NCBI RefSeq assembly: GCF_035222375.1
Contig: NC_085891.1
Location: 3,100,001 to 3,164,000, forward strand
Length of the DNA: 64,000 nucleotides
From: Podospora pseudocomata
Taxonomy: Eukaryota > Ascomycota > Sordariomycetes > Sordariales > Podosporaceae
Reading direction: 5' to 3'
The position numbers were made by a program, and so were the translations under genes. This document shows, one piece after another, positions 46,058 to 56,576 of the stretch (its first letter is position 1; each line of letters opens with the position of its first letter). Under the pieces are notes generated by a model. That model saw nothing but the letters and a program-made list of their open reading frames with translations. It ran no database searches and was not told the origin of the DNA.

Positions 46058-46175
46058 AGGTCCTACCCGGACTCGAACCGGGGTTGCCGGAAGAATTTCT
46101 CTTACGTACTTTGTATGATGGGGCACGAGAGATTGTTTTCAGAATCCGGAGTGATAACCGCTACACTATAGAACC
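46058..46175 (-). tRNA. tRNA-Gln (CTG) with a 46-nt intron
   Basis: Minus-strand exons fold well. The acceptor GGTTCTA pairs with TAGGACC (one T-G pair), the D arm is GTGTAGCGGTTATCAC, the anticodon stem CCGGA/TCCGG has loop TTCTGA, and the T arm is CCCGG-TTCGAGT-CCGGG. The intron (about 46093-46138) sits after the base 3' to the anticodon, the canonical nuclear position. A T-rich terminator (T6) follows. Confidence 0.93.
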
Positions 46176-46631
46176 AATTTATTGGAACATGCCCATACAG
46201 GTCAGACGACTGCCATATCACTCAACATATGTGGTGGCGGCGTGGAACGGGATACAGAAAAGCACTCGCCAACATCTCAACACTGAAACATCTCAAGGTC
46301 AATTCATTCCGAGGGGGAAAAAAAAGAAAAAAAAAACCAAAAAAACAATCCTATTGTATCTTTGGGTGTGGTATGTGCAATTCAAAACTATGGAATGAAA
46401 TTGAACAAAAGAGTGTAGTGTGACAGACGATTGTTTGAGAACCAACCGTTAAATCATACACAACTGGCGAGTTCACAGTCCTTAATGCGAAGTCATCATA
46501 GTAAAATCAAAGAAAAGCCCCCCCAATGCCTCAAAATTCATAATTAACCCTCTCACTATTTACATTTTTGATTTCCCAACCCATTTCATTATCTTACGTT
46601 TTTATTCTATCATCTCATTGTCCCCTCATAA
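46176..46631. other. Intergenic, no supported gene
   Basis: AT-rich 3' flank of ade5,7 and 5' flank of tRNA-Gln, with an A-rich tract near 46.32 kb. Nothing else recognised. Confidence 0.5.
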
Positions 46632-48998
46632 CTAAGCCCAGCTCTCCAAATTCCTCAACTCACACCCATTACCACCCTCCGGCCTCTTCGTCAACCTACC
46701 CAAAGTATACACCTTCTCACCAGCCTCCTCCAACCCCTTAACAACACCCTCAACACCCTCAGCAGCAACAGCAACCACCATGCCAATACCAGTGTTGAAC
46801 GTCCTGCCCATCTCCGCGGGCTCAACGCTCTCGGCAAGCCACTTGAACACAGGCGGCAACTCCCACGCCGCGACATCAATCTCAGCAGAGAGGTGCTTGG
46901 GCAACATGCGGGGGACGTTCTCAGTCAGACCACCACCAGTGATATGCGCCATACCCTTGACAGCAGCAGCACCGGGCTCAGAAGCCAGAACCTTGAGCAA
47001 AGGCTTGACATAGATCTTCGTGGGGGTCAAAAGCGCCTCGCCGACAGACTTGGAGCCGTCCCATGGGCAGGCATCTGTGTACTCAAGGCCACACTTCTGA
47101 ACGACCTTGCGGACGAGAGAGAAACCATTGGAGTGAACACCAGAAGAAGTAAGACCGATGAGGACATCGCCTTCAACCATGGCATCCTTGCGGGGGAGAC
47201 GCTGCTCAGCCTTCATGACACCAATGGCGGCGCCGGCAGCATCGTAGTCATCGCCAGTGTAGAGGTCAGGCATCTCAGCCGTTTCACCTCCAACAAGAGC
47301 ACAGCCAGACTCGAGGCAGCCCTTGGCAACACCCTCAACGAAAGAAGCAGCAACGGACACATCAAGGCGACTGCAGCCGTAGTAATCGAGGAACATGAAG
47401 GGCTCAGCACCCTGGACGACAAGATCGTTGACGTTCATGGCGACGAGATCAATACCAACGGTGTCGTGCTTGTTCATCTTCTGGGCAATGATGAGCTTGG
47501 TGCCGACACCGTCGATGGCACCGACAACGATGGGTGCACCGGGGAAACCGGCCTGGGAGAGATCGACCTCTCCACCGAAGCCACCGATCACAGCGTCGGC
47601 GCCAGGGCGGCGGGTGGTGGCCACGGCAGCCTTGATGCGGTCGACAAGCTCGTTTCCGGCATCGATGCTCACACCAGCTTGGGCATAAGTGAGCTTGCCA
47701 GAAGCCTCTGACTCACGGAAAGCACGGTGAGCAATGTCGTTGCGGTAGTACATGCCATCAAAGTTGATGAGCTTGACGCCCTCATACGCCTTATCAACAG
47801 CGGCACGGAGAGACTCGCCAACAGCATTCGCAGCAATGACACGGCCACCATCAGTGACCAAAACGTCACCAGTGAGCTTGGTACCAGCGTGGAAGATGGT
47901 GATATCTTGGGGAGCAGCTGACACCTGCATGGGGATATTCTTGGGGTATGACTCGGGGTATCCAGGGGCAGCAACCACCACGGTGGTGGAAAACTTGTTG
48001 GACACCTTGACGGGGACGTCCTCGAGGTAGGGGATAGGGCCGGCGCAGGCGTACATGATCTTGGCGAGATCGGACTCGAGCAATGGCAGAACCGTCTGAG
48101 TCTCCGGGTCGCCAAAGCGGACGTTGTACTCGAGCACCTTGGGGGTGCCATCAGGGGCAATCATCAGGCCAGTAAAAAGGCAGCCCTTGAAGGGGAAGCC
48201 ATCCTTGCGCATACCATCAATGGTAGGCTGAAGAATCTCGCGCTCAACACGAGCGAGGAGCTCAGGGGTAGCGAGCTTAGTGGGCGCATAGCATCCCATA
48301 CCGCCAGTGTTCAGCCCAGTGTCGCCATCGCCAATTCGCTTGTGATCCTGGGCAGCAGGCAGGGACTTGATCGTGGTACCGTCGCAGAAAGACAGGATGC
48401 TCAGCTCATCACCAACCAAAAATTCCTCAATGACGACCTCGTTGCCAGCATCACCAAACGCCTTGTCCTGCATGATATCCTTCAAACCCTGCTGAGCCTC
48501 CTCCTGAGTCTGGGGAAGGATAACACCCTTGCCAGCAGCCAAACCAGTGGCCTTGATGACAACATTGTGCTTGACAGTCTTCAGATACTCGCTAGCCTTT
48601 TCGTAGTCGGAAAAGTTCTCGTAGGCGGCAGTCGGGATGTTGTGCTTCTTCATAAAGTCCTTGGAAAAGGTCTTGCTGCCCTCCATGCGCGCGGCCTCCC
48701 TGGAGGGGCCAAAGACCGGGATGCCGGCCTCGCGGAAGTAGCCCTCGATGCCGTCGACGAGGGGCGCCTCCGGGCCAGGGACGACGAGGTTAATGTTGTT
48801 CTTCTTTGCGAACTCGACGAGGCCGGGGTAGTCGTTGGGCTTAACGGCGGTGGTGTTGGTCACCTTGGGCAACCCCGCGGTGCCGCCGTTGCCAGGAACG
48901 GCGATGATGGACTCCACATATGGCGATTGGGAGAGCTTCCAGGCAAGGGCGTGCTCGCGGCCACCGTTGCCGACCAGCAGGATCCGAAGAGACGACAT
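46632..48998 (-). CDS. ade5,7: Bifunctional purine enzyme: GAR synthetase (PurD) + AIR synthetase (PurM)
   Basis: One intronless ORF of 788 residues from ATG 48998-48996 (MSSLRILLVGNGGREHALAW). The open frame extends a few codons upstream, but this start fits the family. Residues 1 to about 435 are phosphoribosylamine-glycine ligase: NGGREHA, VPGPEAPLVDGI, the ATP-grasp motif VIKATGLAAGKGV, and LEYNVRFGDPETQ. From about 440 the AIR synthetase follows: YAQAGVSIDAGNELVDRIK, VGAIDGVGTKLIIAQ, GIDLVAMNVNDLVVQGAEP, FLDYYGCSRLDV, ALVGGETAEMPDLY, GLTSSGVHSNGFSLVRK, AHITGGGLTENVPRMLP and FNTGIGMV. The fusion catalyses steps 2 and 5 of IMP biosynthesis in the cytosol and is typical of yeasts and filamentous fungi, which lack the GART domain of animals. 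No motif is missing. Confidence 0.98.
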   Translation of the reverse strand: MSSLRILLVGNGGREHALAWKLSQSPYVESIIAVPGNGGTAGLPKVTNTTAVKPNDYPGLVEFAKKNNINLVVPGPEAPLVDGIEGYFREAGIPVFGPSREAARMEGSKTFSKDFMKKHNIPTAAYENFSDYEKASEYLKTVKHNVVIKATGLAAGKGVILPQTQEEAQQGLKDIMQDKAFGDAGNEVVIEEFLVGDELSILSFCDGTTIKSLPAAQDHKRIGDGDTGLNTGGMGCYAPTKLATPELLARVEREILQPTIDGMRKDGFPFKGCLFTGLMIAPDGTPKVLEYNVRFGDPETQTVLPLLESDLAKIMYACAGPIPYLEDVPVKVSNKFSTTVVVAAPGYPESYPKNIPMQVSAAPQDITIFHAGTKLTGDVLVTDGGRVIAANAVGESLRAAVDKAYEGVKLINFDGMYYRNDIAHRAFRESEASGKLTYAQAGVSIDAGNELVDRIKAAVATTRRPGADAVIGGFGGEVDLSQAGFPGAPIVVGAIDGVGTKLIIAQKMNKHDTVGIDLVAMNVNDLVVQGAEPFMFLDYYGCSRLDVSVAASFVEGVAKGCLESGCALVGGETAEMPDLYTGDDYDAAGAAIGVMKAEQRLPRKDAMVEGDVLIGLTSSGVHSNGFSLVRKVVQKCGLEYTDACPWDGSKSVGEALLTPTKIYVKPLLKVLASEPGAAAVKGMAHITGGGLTENVPRMLPKHLSAEIDVAAWELPPVFKWLAESVEPAEMGRTFNTGIGMVVAVAAEGVEGVVKGLEEAGEKVYTLGRLTKRPEGGNGCELRNLESWA

Positions 48999-49524
48999 TT
49001 TTGAGTTGTGTTTGGGGGTGGTTGTCACACTTGCGTGACTGGAGCAAAGTGAGTCGTCCCTGACCCAGCAGCGCTCTCGGATTGCCCCTCCATTTCTGTC
49101 AAAATGAAAATCCGGGGCAGAGAAATTTTACCCCTCCCCCGCGCTTGTTATCGACAGGGCACCGCTGATTGGCCAATTCCCTGTTTGATTAGCGGATGGG
49201 GACGGAGTACGTACCTTGAGAGAAAGAGGAAAAAAAAAAAAAAAAAGCTCAGCATGTGAGTTGGGCTGTGGAAAAGCTGGACGCAATAGCTGATGATAGA
49301 GTGAACACTGGAGCTCTCTGTGAGCTGTCGCTGAGTTCTGGCTCTCACCAGCCTTAGCGTTATGCTTCAGGGCGCCCCTTGTTCTCAGTACCAACCGAGC
49401 TGTCCAATTTCTGATCTTCACACTGCTCTATCGTGAAACCAGGGTTCCTGACTTGTTCGCCAACACCATTTTGAAACTCTCAAGGGTTGCATGAAGTGAG
49501 GAATGCAAAAATTCCAAAAATGAA
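48999..49524. other. ade5,7 promoter region and flank of tRNA-Leu
   Basis: Contains the ade5,7 promoter and a long A run near 49.23-49.25 kb. No TGACTC-type purine or Gcn4 site was confidently placed. No gene is seen. Confidence 0.4.
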
Positions 49525-49635
49525 TGATGAGAGTGGGATTCGAACCCACGCCCTTTCGGACCACGGAATCTTTTGAGAAGATGTTGATTAAGGAGAACCT
49601 TAACGTGGCGCCTTAGACCGCTCGGCCATCTCACC
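49525..49635 (-). tRNA. tRNA-Leu (AAG) with intron
   Basis: A class II tRNA on the minus strand. The acceptor GGTGAGA pairs with TCTCATC, the D arm has TGGCCGAGCGGTCTAAGGC, and the anticodon stem CCACG/CGTGG has anticodon AAG. A long variable arm (TCCGAAAGGGC) and T arm GTGGG-TTCGAAT-CCCAC follow, with discriminator A. An intron of roughly 28-30 nt follows the purine after the anticodon. A T5 terminator lies downstream. Confidence 0.93.
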
Positions 49636-49907
49636 GTACTGATTTGTTGAAGGACAAGCTCAGAGCGACGGCTCATGATGCTGCTCAAGGTCAACCGACC
49701 AAGCGAATGTTCAAGACCAACCGTCCACAAGAGCTCCTCATATGTCCCATATCGCGCGAGGTCTTTCAAAAGATAACATCAGTCTTCAAATCATATTCAT
49801 AACATGTCAAACAAAACAAACAACCCAGCCAGTCATGCTATCCTTCCAGCCCGCCATCCCATATGTTCATCCCTACACCACTATCCAACACCATCATCCC
49901 CGGGCAC

Positions 49908-52900
49908 TCACAGAGTGTCCTCACCCTCATCTTCCTCATCCTCATCCAGCAACTCACTGACCAAACTCTTATCATCTCCATCCTCCTCCGCATCATCTTC
50001 CTCAATACTCTTCATCACCGGCTCCGTCCTGCTCAACACAACCGTCGCCTCCTCCTCCTCTTCATCCTCCTCCTTGATGACGCTCCCCGCCCTGGATGAA
50101 ACAACTGAGCCCTCCCTTCCAGCATTGTTTCCAGCACCAGCACCGGCCACACTCCCCAGCCCAACAGAACTAGCCCTGCTAACGCTCCTCCTGTACCTCT
50201 GTACCTGACCTTCAGCCGAGTTCATCTGCGCCGCCACAGCAGCAGCATCAAGCTGGTTGACAATCTTGCCAAGCCCAACATGCAATTTGTACAGCGAGTT
50301 CCGACTCGTCGCATCAGTCAAAAGACCATTCTCAACAGCCTCACAAACCAGGGCATAGATGTCTCTAGTGAGCTCCTCACTTGAGGCCGGAGACACATAA
50401 AGTTTGCCAAGCAGCGCAGCAATAATCTTCTTTTCCTCTCCTGTCGTCTCGTTAGCACTCTCCACACGGCCAAACGTGAGAGGGAAACGGATCAAACTTA
50501 CTCGGCACACTCCCAGACAACCTCTCCAAAATCCCCCTCGCAAACTCCAAATGCACATCCGCATTCACATTCTTCCTCTCCCCCTCCACCCCCTCCTCCT
50601 TGCCCGGGTAGTAACACTTCCTCGGATCCGTCCAGTCCACCAAGCAAGCGCCAATCGTCGCCAAACTCACCATCTCCTCATCCACATCCGCGTCATCATC
50701 CTCCAGCCCCTCCCTCACATTATACAACGTGTGCAGCGCATCCAGCGCAACAATCCTCATCAAGTCCTGATTCTCCGCCCGACTGTAGCAAAACACCGGC
50801 AGGAAATAATTCAGCGCCTGCCTGACAGACTGGTTGTCACTGCTCGCCGGCTCAAAGTACGCCACAACCAACGTCTTGAGCAGCTCCGCGGAAAAGTCAT
50901 GATCAGAAATCACCCTCCCAAGCAGCAACTTCGACACCGCCACCGTAGCAGAAGCCTGCACCTCAGGATGCCTCGCCCCCGACCTCAAAGCCTTGATGTA
51001 GACCTTCAACAGTGTAGGGTTAGCAGACAACAGCTGTGACCCATGCACATTCAAAATGTCCGTCAAGATGTTCAGCGCCGTAATCTGCAGCGCCGTATGC
51101 CCCTTGCTAAAAAAGTGCATAAAGAGCGTCAAATTCTCCTCCGCTAGCGACCTATCCAACAACGAACACAAACCCAGACAGACCAGACCCCTCTCCCGCA
51201 CAGGCGCCTCGTGGGAACGGACAGCTGGCACAACAAGATTGTTAAGCATTGAAACCAAGTGGTCGTTTTGCTGGAGATCGCCCGTCACGTTGGCGAGCAT
51301 GCACTGCACGATATGCAAGCACTTCATGTTGATCATGATCTCCTTGATCGCTTTCTTGGCCGCCTCCTCCTCGGACAGCGCAGGGACGTTCTTGTTCTTG
51401 GAGGATTTGGTCGGGGTGGTGTCGCCGTCGGGGGTGGACACCTCTGACTGAGCCGAGTGGAACGATTCATCGTCGTTATCGTTCTCGCTCGCGGGCGGCT
51501 CGTCGACGATGGTGTCGTGCACGTCGGCTACGGCTTCGAGGACGATGGAGCAGAATTCTTTTTCCCCGGCAGCGTCAGGGGCGCAAATGTCGCGGAGGAC
51601 GTTGACAGTCAACTTAGTCACCTCGTCAGGGAGTTCGGGAATGGAGAGGGTCTGTCGGAGGAGGGAGAACATCTTGCGACGACCGACTTCATCAGAGTAG
51701 TCGAGTGTGAGGGCGATGTGGAGGAGCTGTTCTGCTATGAACTCCTGCTCCACCGTGTCCTCCTCCTCTTCCTCTTCAAGGTCTTCCTGCTCTTCGGCAC
51801 GCTTGATGGCGTCGATCAGGACCTTGATGTAGCGCTCGAGGTAGAAGGCTACTTTGGTGACTTCGGGGAGCTTCTCCTCGACGAGCTGCTCAAACTTGCC
51901 GTTGCCCTCGCTGCGGCAAAAGTCGTTGAAGGTTCGGCAGACAAAGACGGACTCGGCGCTCAGAGTCTCAAAGAAGGTGTCGTCAAAGACCATGGCTTCT
52001 CTGTAGTCTGGACGACCTTCCCAGAAACCCTTCATGGCTTCAAGACCGATGCCGTTCTCGCCACCAGAGTTGATGACATCGATACGCTCTAACAACTCAA
52101 GGAGCGCGTCGAGGTTAGGGGGTGAAACCTCAGCCGGCTGACCGGTCTCAGCAGGCGGTGGCGTCCCCGCGCAATCCTCGATCCAGCGCTCACGGAACAG
52201 ACGACCGGCCGCCTTACGGACGTTCTCATCTCTGTCGCGCAAGCCCCATCGGAGCAGCTTCTCCCTCATCGAAAGTGACAAGTGCCTAAAATCACCCAGC
52301 GCGGGAAGCAGCCGCGAGTACACCGACCTCCTCGTCGCCGCATCTTGATCCCTCGCCCTCTCAAGCAGAAAAGGCAACGTCTTGGGCAGAATAGGCAGAT
52401 TCACCAAAAGCGACCTCCTGACATCAGCGCTAGGATCGTTCTGCAACACCTCCAGCAACTTATCCAAGAGACCACTGCCCGCACCACCCCCCTCGCTATC
52501 CTCCGAATCTTCTTCAGCCTCGACCTCATTCCCCGCCAGTCTCCCCAACCCGAGCACAGCCTGCACCCTTACCATGGCCTCCTTGTCCCGAATCCTCTTC
52601 AACAACCCCGACCTCAGCTTCTGAAACAAATCATCATCAATCGCATCCAGCGAGCTGATAATGTGTGAAATCAACTGCGTCGACCGATACCTCACAAACT
52701 TGTCCTTCGCTTGCAGCAACGGCAAAATCGTAACCATCAGATACGTCGTGAGTCTCGTAGCAGGCGTCTCAGGCATAGTACTAGTATCCATATCCGCCTC
52801 GCCCGTAATCTCATTGTCCTTGTCAATCGCATGCCGCAAAAACAGCCCAATGAACCTGACCGTCTTCTCGCCTACCCCTTCCGACTTCTTGACGGGCATG

Positions 52901-53247
52901 ACGCGCAGAACGCAGCGGACAAACTCGGTGTTGAAGTCATCCTCGTCAAAGTCGCCGAGGTTGGTAGTCGTGGCAGTTTTCTTGGTAGCCGTTGGCTCAT
53001 AGCAGCAGGCTTCCTGCATCTTGCGGAGGGTGACGGCTAGCTTGCGGTGGGAGGCGGTGGTGCGCTGGGCGTCGCGGAAGACGGCGGCGACTTGCTGTCG
53101 GAGGGCGTTGTCGGGGCTTTCTTCGGGGATGTTGTAGTTTACGGCTGGGGAGGAGCGGGAGGTGGCTGTTGCTGTTGTGCTGGCGCGGGAGGTGGCGCCG
53201 CCGCCGGCGGTGGAGGAGCGGGTTGATCTTGTTGCTCGGGGGGCCAT
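49908..53247 (-). CDS. Condensin complex non-SMC subunit CAP-G (Ycg1/Cnd3)
   Basis: Exons are 50502..53247 and 49908..50440, giving about 1092 residues. The 61-bp intron has donor GTAAGT, a GCTAAC branch point and acceptor ACAG; it joins LSGSVP to REEKKIIAALLGKLYVSP, matching the family. Unspliced, the frame would stop a few codons later. After a low-complexity Ser/Thr/Ala N-terminus come HEAT repeats: FVRCVLRVMPVKKSEGVGEK, FIGLFLRHAIDKDNE, FVRYRSTQLISHIISSLDAI, the conserved RIRDKEAMVRVQAVLGLGRL and DPSADVRRSLLVNLP. An acidic linker precedes the Cnd3 C-terminal block (ERGLVCLGLCSLLDRSLAEE; FMHFFSKGHTALQITALNIL). The C-terminus is highly acidic. CAP-G with the kleisin binds DNA and helps condensin compact mitotic chromosomes. 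It is divergent from the nop4-like gene. Confidence 0.95.
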
Positions 53248-53864
53248 GCTGGCGACGGGGTTTTGTGCGCGCCGTGGACTGGTTTCTAAATGTTCAAGTT
53301 GTATTTTTCATCCGGTTCAGGAATCACATTGGGGGTGTCGTTGTGAAGGGTGTCGTCGTGTCGTAGGAGAATGACAGTGGTTGTTACAGAAAAGGAGCCT
53401 GACAAGTGAATGGCGACTTTGCGAATGTTGTTTGTTTACCCAGCAATTTCCTGTTCTAGCTTAGCGCGCGAAAGTTTGGAGGGGTATGACCCACAGCTTG
53501 GCAGGGACGTCGCAAGGCCTAACAAGATAACAGCGATACCGTCGACCATCTTCAACAACCTCTCCAAGTATTTTTAAAGGCCTTCAGACTATCTTTGGAG
53601 GTTTATTAAAAGTGTAAAGGCATTTTAACATCCTGAAAGGCTTATTGCACTTTATGTAAGGCCTATCAATCATCTTTGAAGGCATCACGACCATCTTCAA
53701 AGGCCGTGATTCTAGCGGCAAGGAGCACGAAAGCCCCCACTTTTCGCACGATAAGCTTCTTATCAGCCCATCTCCCTGGGATTTTTTTTTCTTTCCAATT
53801 GTCAATTGAGCCAGGGACCAGCTCCTCGGAAAAACCACCAAAATTCACATACCAAACTCGCACA
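53248..53864. promoter_or_regulatory. Divergent promoter of condensin and Nop4 genes, containing minisatellite locus D
   Basis: This 617-bp gap lies between two outward-facing start codons. About 160 bp of its centre is the degenerate 22-bp repeat, ending about 155 bp before the nop4-like start, so at least part of the array may lie in the promoter or leader. Confidence 0.55.
53545..53710 (+). repeat. Dispersed ~22-bp minisatellite, locus D (about seven units)
   Basis: Units align on AAGGC: AAGTATTTTTAAAGGCCTTC, ACTATCTTTGGAGGTTTATT, ACATCCTGAAAGGCTTATTG, CACTTTATGTAAGGCCTATC, ATCATCTTTGAAGGCATCAC and ACCATCTTCAAAGGCCGTGA. The spacing is 18-22 bp. Confidence 0.65.
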
Positions 53865-56165
53865 ATGGGAGCAGACAAAAAACGCCAACGCGAGGACGGC
53901 CCCGTCGAGGCCACCACCTCTTCCACCGACCAATCCTCCTCCAACCCCAACAAAAGACCCAGAGTCGACAAAAACCGATCCCTCTTCGTCCGATCCCTCC
54001 CCCCATCAGCCACCAGCGAGTCCCTCACCAACTTCTTCTCCCAACATTACCCCGTCAAACACGCCACCGTCGTCCTCGACCCCAAAACCAAAACCTCCCG
54101 CGGCTACGGCTTCGTCTCCTTTGCCGACCCCGAGGATGCCATCGAGGCCAAGATCAAGCTCAACAACGAGCTCCTCGACGGCCGCAGGTTGAGGCTCGAC
54201 ATTGCCCAGCCCCGTCTCCGCGATGCCGCGAAGGCTAGCACCGAGGTCGCTGCAAGAGTCGTCACCGAAAAGCGCCAGCGGGAGGAGGAGCTGGCTGAGC
54301 AGAGAAAGGCACCCAAGCTTATTATTCGTAACTTGCCTTGGAGCATCAAGTCGTCGGAGCAGCTCGCCAAGCTGTTCCAGCCTTTTGGCAAGATCAAGTT
54401 TGCGGATTTGCCCAATTCGAAGGGGAAGCTTTCTGGTTTTGGTTTCGTCACGCTTCGGGGTCGCAAGAATGCGGAGAAGGCGTTGGAGGCTATTAATGGC
54501 AAGGAGATTGACGGGCGGACGGTGGCGGTTGATTGGGCGGTTGATAAGCAGACTTGGGAGCAGCACAAGGAGGAAGAGGAGGGTGGTGAGGAGACCAAGA
54601 CTGAGAAGAAGAAGGCCAAGAAGGCGAAAAAGGAGGAGGAGAAGGAAGAGGAGGAGGACCCGAACATGACACAGGAGGATCGCGATCTAGCGAATTTCTT
54701 CAAGAATTACGGCAAGAATCTTGAGGATGAGGTGGAGGATGATGATGAAGATGTCAACAGCGAGGACGAGGACGAAGATGATGACGAGGAGAAGGATTCA
54801 GACGAGGAGATGGACGAGGATGGCGATGCCGAGTTTGAGGATGCATCAGACGACGAGGAGGAAGAGGCAGAGCCGGAAAAGAAGTTGTCCACTGACAACT
54901 CCACCACCGTCTTCATCCGCAACCTCCCTTACACCGCCACCGACGAGCAGCTTAAGGCCCACTTTGAAACCTTTGGTGCAGTCAGGTACGCCCGCGTGGT
55001 CAAAGAGCGCGGCACCGACCGGCCCGCGGGTACTGGATTCGTCTGCTTCTTCAACCACGACGACTATGTCTCCTGCCTCAAGGGCGCTCCCCGTCGCCCT
55101 GCCCCCACGCTGGCCAAGCACTCCGTCCTGCAGGACGAAACCCTCGACCCCGAGGGAACGTACACCCTTGACGGCCGCATCCTCCAGGTCGCCCCTGCCG
55201 TTGACAAGAGCGAGGCTGCGCGGCTGCAAGAAATGAGCGCGTCCAAGAAGGACAAGGACAAGCGCCGTCTTTTTCTGCTTCAGGAGGGTCAAATCCCCGC
55301 TAGCTCGCCCGTTTTCAGGACGCTCTCCGATCAGGAGATCAAGATGCGTGAGGCGAGCGCGAAGCAGAGGAAGAAGCTTATTGAGAGCAACCCGGCGCTT
55401 CACATCTCGCTCACCCGCCTGGCGGTAAGGAATATTCCTGCTAATATGGACTCTAAGGCCCTGAAGGCGTTGGCCAGGGAGGCGGTGGTGGGTTTTGCGA
55501 AGGATGTCAAGGAAGGGAAGAGGGCGCCGCTTTCGAAGGAGGAGAATCTCCGGGGTGGTGAGCAGGATAAGGAGGCGGAGAGGCACAGGAAGGAGAAGGG
55601 GAAGGGGGTGGTTAAGCAAGCCAAGATTGTGTTTGAGACGGTGCAGGGGAGCAAGATTGATGAGAAGAAGGCGGAGGGAGGGGGGAAGAGCAGGGGGTAT
55701 GGGTTTATTGAGTACACCTCGCACCGCTGGGCGTTGATGGGGTTGAGGTGGCTGAATGGTCATGCGATGAAGAGTGAGGCGGGGAAGACGAGCAGGTTGA
55801 TTGTGGAGTTTGCTATTGAGAATGCGAATGTTGTGCAGAGGAGGAGGCAGCATGAGCAGAAGATTCGGGAGGAGGGGCCGAGGGCGCCGGGGTCGAGGGC
55901 GGAGAGGGAGAAGAGGGAGAGGGAGAGGGAGAGGGGGAGGAAGAACAGGTGGGAGAGGAAGGAGGAGAAGAAGAGGCCAGATACGTGGAATAAGAGTAGC
56001 AAGGGGAAGAAGAGTGCTGTTCCCAAGGAGGAGAAGGGTAAGGCGGAGCCGCAGACGAAGGAGGGGAAGAAGAATGCGGAGGCTAAGTTGGCCATGAGGA
56101 CGAAGATTGTGGCGAGGAAGAGGGAGATGAGGAAGAAGAAGGCGGAGCTCAGGGGTGAGAAGTAA
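53865..56165 (+). CDS. Nucleolar RNA-binding ribosome-biogenesis factor, Nop4/RBM28-like
   Basis: One exon of 766 residues from ATG 53865 (MGADKKRQRE); the upstream open frame was judged leader. Four RRMs are visible. RRM1 (about 39-115) has SLFVRSLPPSAT and GYGFVSFADPEDA. RRM2 (about 148-225) has KLIIRNLPWSIKSSEQL and GFGFVTLRGRKNA. An Asp/Glu-rich linker with Lys runs spans about 230-340. RRM3 (about 345-450) has TVFIRNLPYTATDEQLKAHF and GTGFVCFFNHDD. A split RRM4 (about 510-690) has LAVRNIPANMDSKALKALAR and SRGYGFIEYTSHRWAL. The C-terminus is extremely Lys/Arg/Glu-rich. Yeast Nop4 is needed for 27S pre-rRNA processing and 60S subunit assembly in the nucleolus. Identity is high from RRM number, order and the acidic linker. 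Confidence 0.93.
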   Translation: MGADKKRQREDGPVEATTSSTDQSSSNPNKRPRVDKNRSLFVRSLPPSATSESLTNFFSQHYPVKHATVVLDPKTKTSRGYGFVSFADPEDAIEAKIKLNNELLDGRRLRLDIAQPRLRDAAKASTEVAARVVTEKRQREEELAEQRKAPKLIIRNLPWSIKSSEQLAKLFQPFGKIKFADLPNSKGKLSGFGFVTLRGRKNAEKALEAINGKEIDGRTVAVDWAVDKQTWEQHKEEEEGGEETKTEKKKAKKAKKEEEKEEEEDPNMTQEDRDLANFFKNYGKNLEDEVEDDDEDVNSEDEDEDDDEEKDSDEEMDEDGDAEFEDASDDEEEEAEPEKKLSTDNSTTVFIRNLPYTATDEQLKAHFETFGAVRYARVVKERGTDRPAGTGFVCFFNHDDYVSCLKGAPRRPAPTLAKHSVLQDETLDPEGTYTLDGRILQVAPAVDKSEAARLQEMSASKKDKDKRRLFLLQEGQIPASSPVFRTLSDQEIKMREASAKQRKKLIESNPALHISLTRLAVRNIPANMDSKALKALAREAVVGFAKDVKEGKRAPLSKEENLRGGEQDKEAERHRKEKGKGVVKQAKIVFETVQGSKIDEKKAEGGGKSRGYGFIEYTSHRWALMGLRWLNGHAMKSEAGKTSRLIVEFAIENANVVQRRRQHEQKIREEGPRAPGSRAEREKRERERERGRKNRWERKEEKKRPDTWNKSSKGKKSAVPKEEKGKAEPQTKEGKKNAEAKLAMRTKIVARKREMRKKKAELRGEK

Positions 56166-56576
56166 GGCTGATGGAGTTGTTTTGTGTATGGGCTTGGGAG
56201 AGATAGATTCGAGCGGTTGTTGTTAGCATTATCAAAGGGGTGTAATTCAATGAGGATATTATCTGCGCCAATACACCGTCGTGTGTGTGCTCTGTCTACC
56301 ATGAAATGGAGGCTTTTTACTGCTCGGGAGCCCAACTGAATCACATTTATTTTCGTTCTGCCGTAACCCAACCGTTGGAGGTTATTTTGACTCGCATGAT
56401 GATCTGACTCCTACACAAAATGATGCCAAAAGTATCTCTACTATATACCACCCTTTTCAGTCCGACACGACAAAGGTCCCAAGTATTATTGACAGAATGC
56501 GTCTTGTGATCATCCAAAAGGGGAAAGACGACAAGGTGCCCATCTTCCAGAAAGTCCTCTCTCCCCGTTCCCCATT
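56166..56576. other. Convergent 3' region of the nop4-like and gpi7 genes
   Basis: A short gap between two converging stop codons. It holds both 3' ends and no other feature. Confidence 0.6.

Noticed and set aside
50452-50501. Short C-terminal extension of condensin exon 1 through the intron
   Set aside because: It arises by reading through a GTAAGT...GCTAAC...ACAG intron; splicing gives the family-like continuation.
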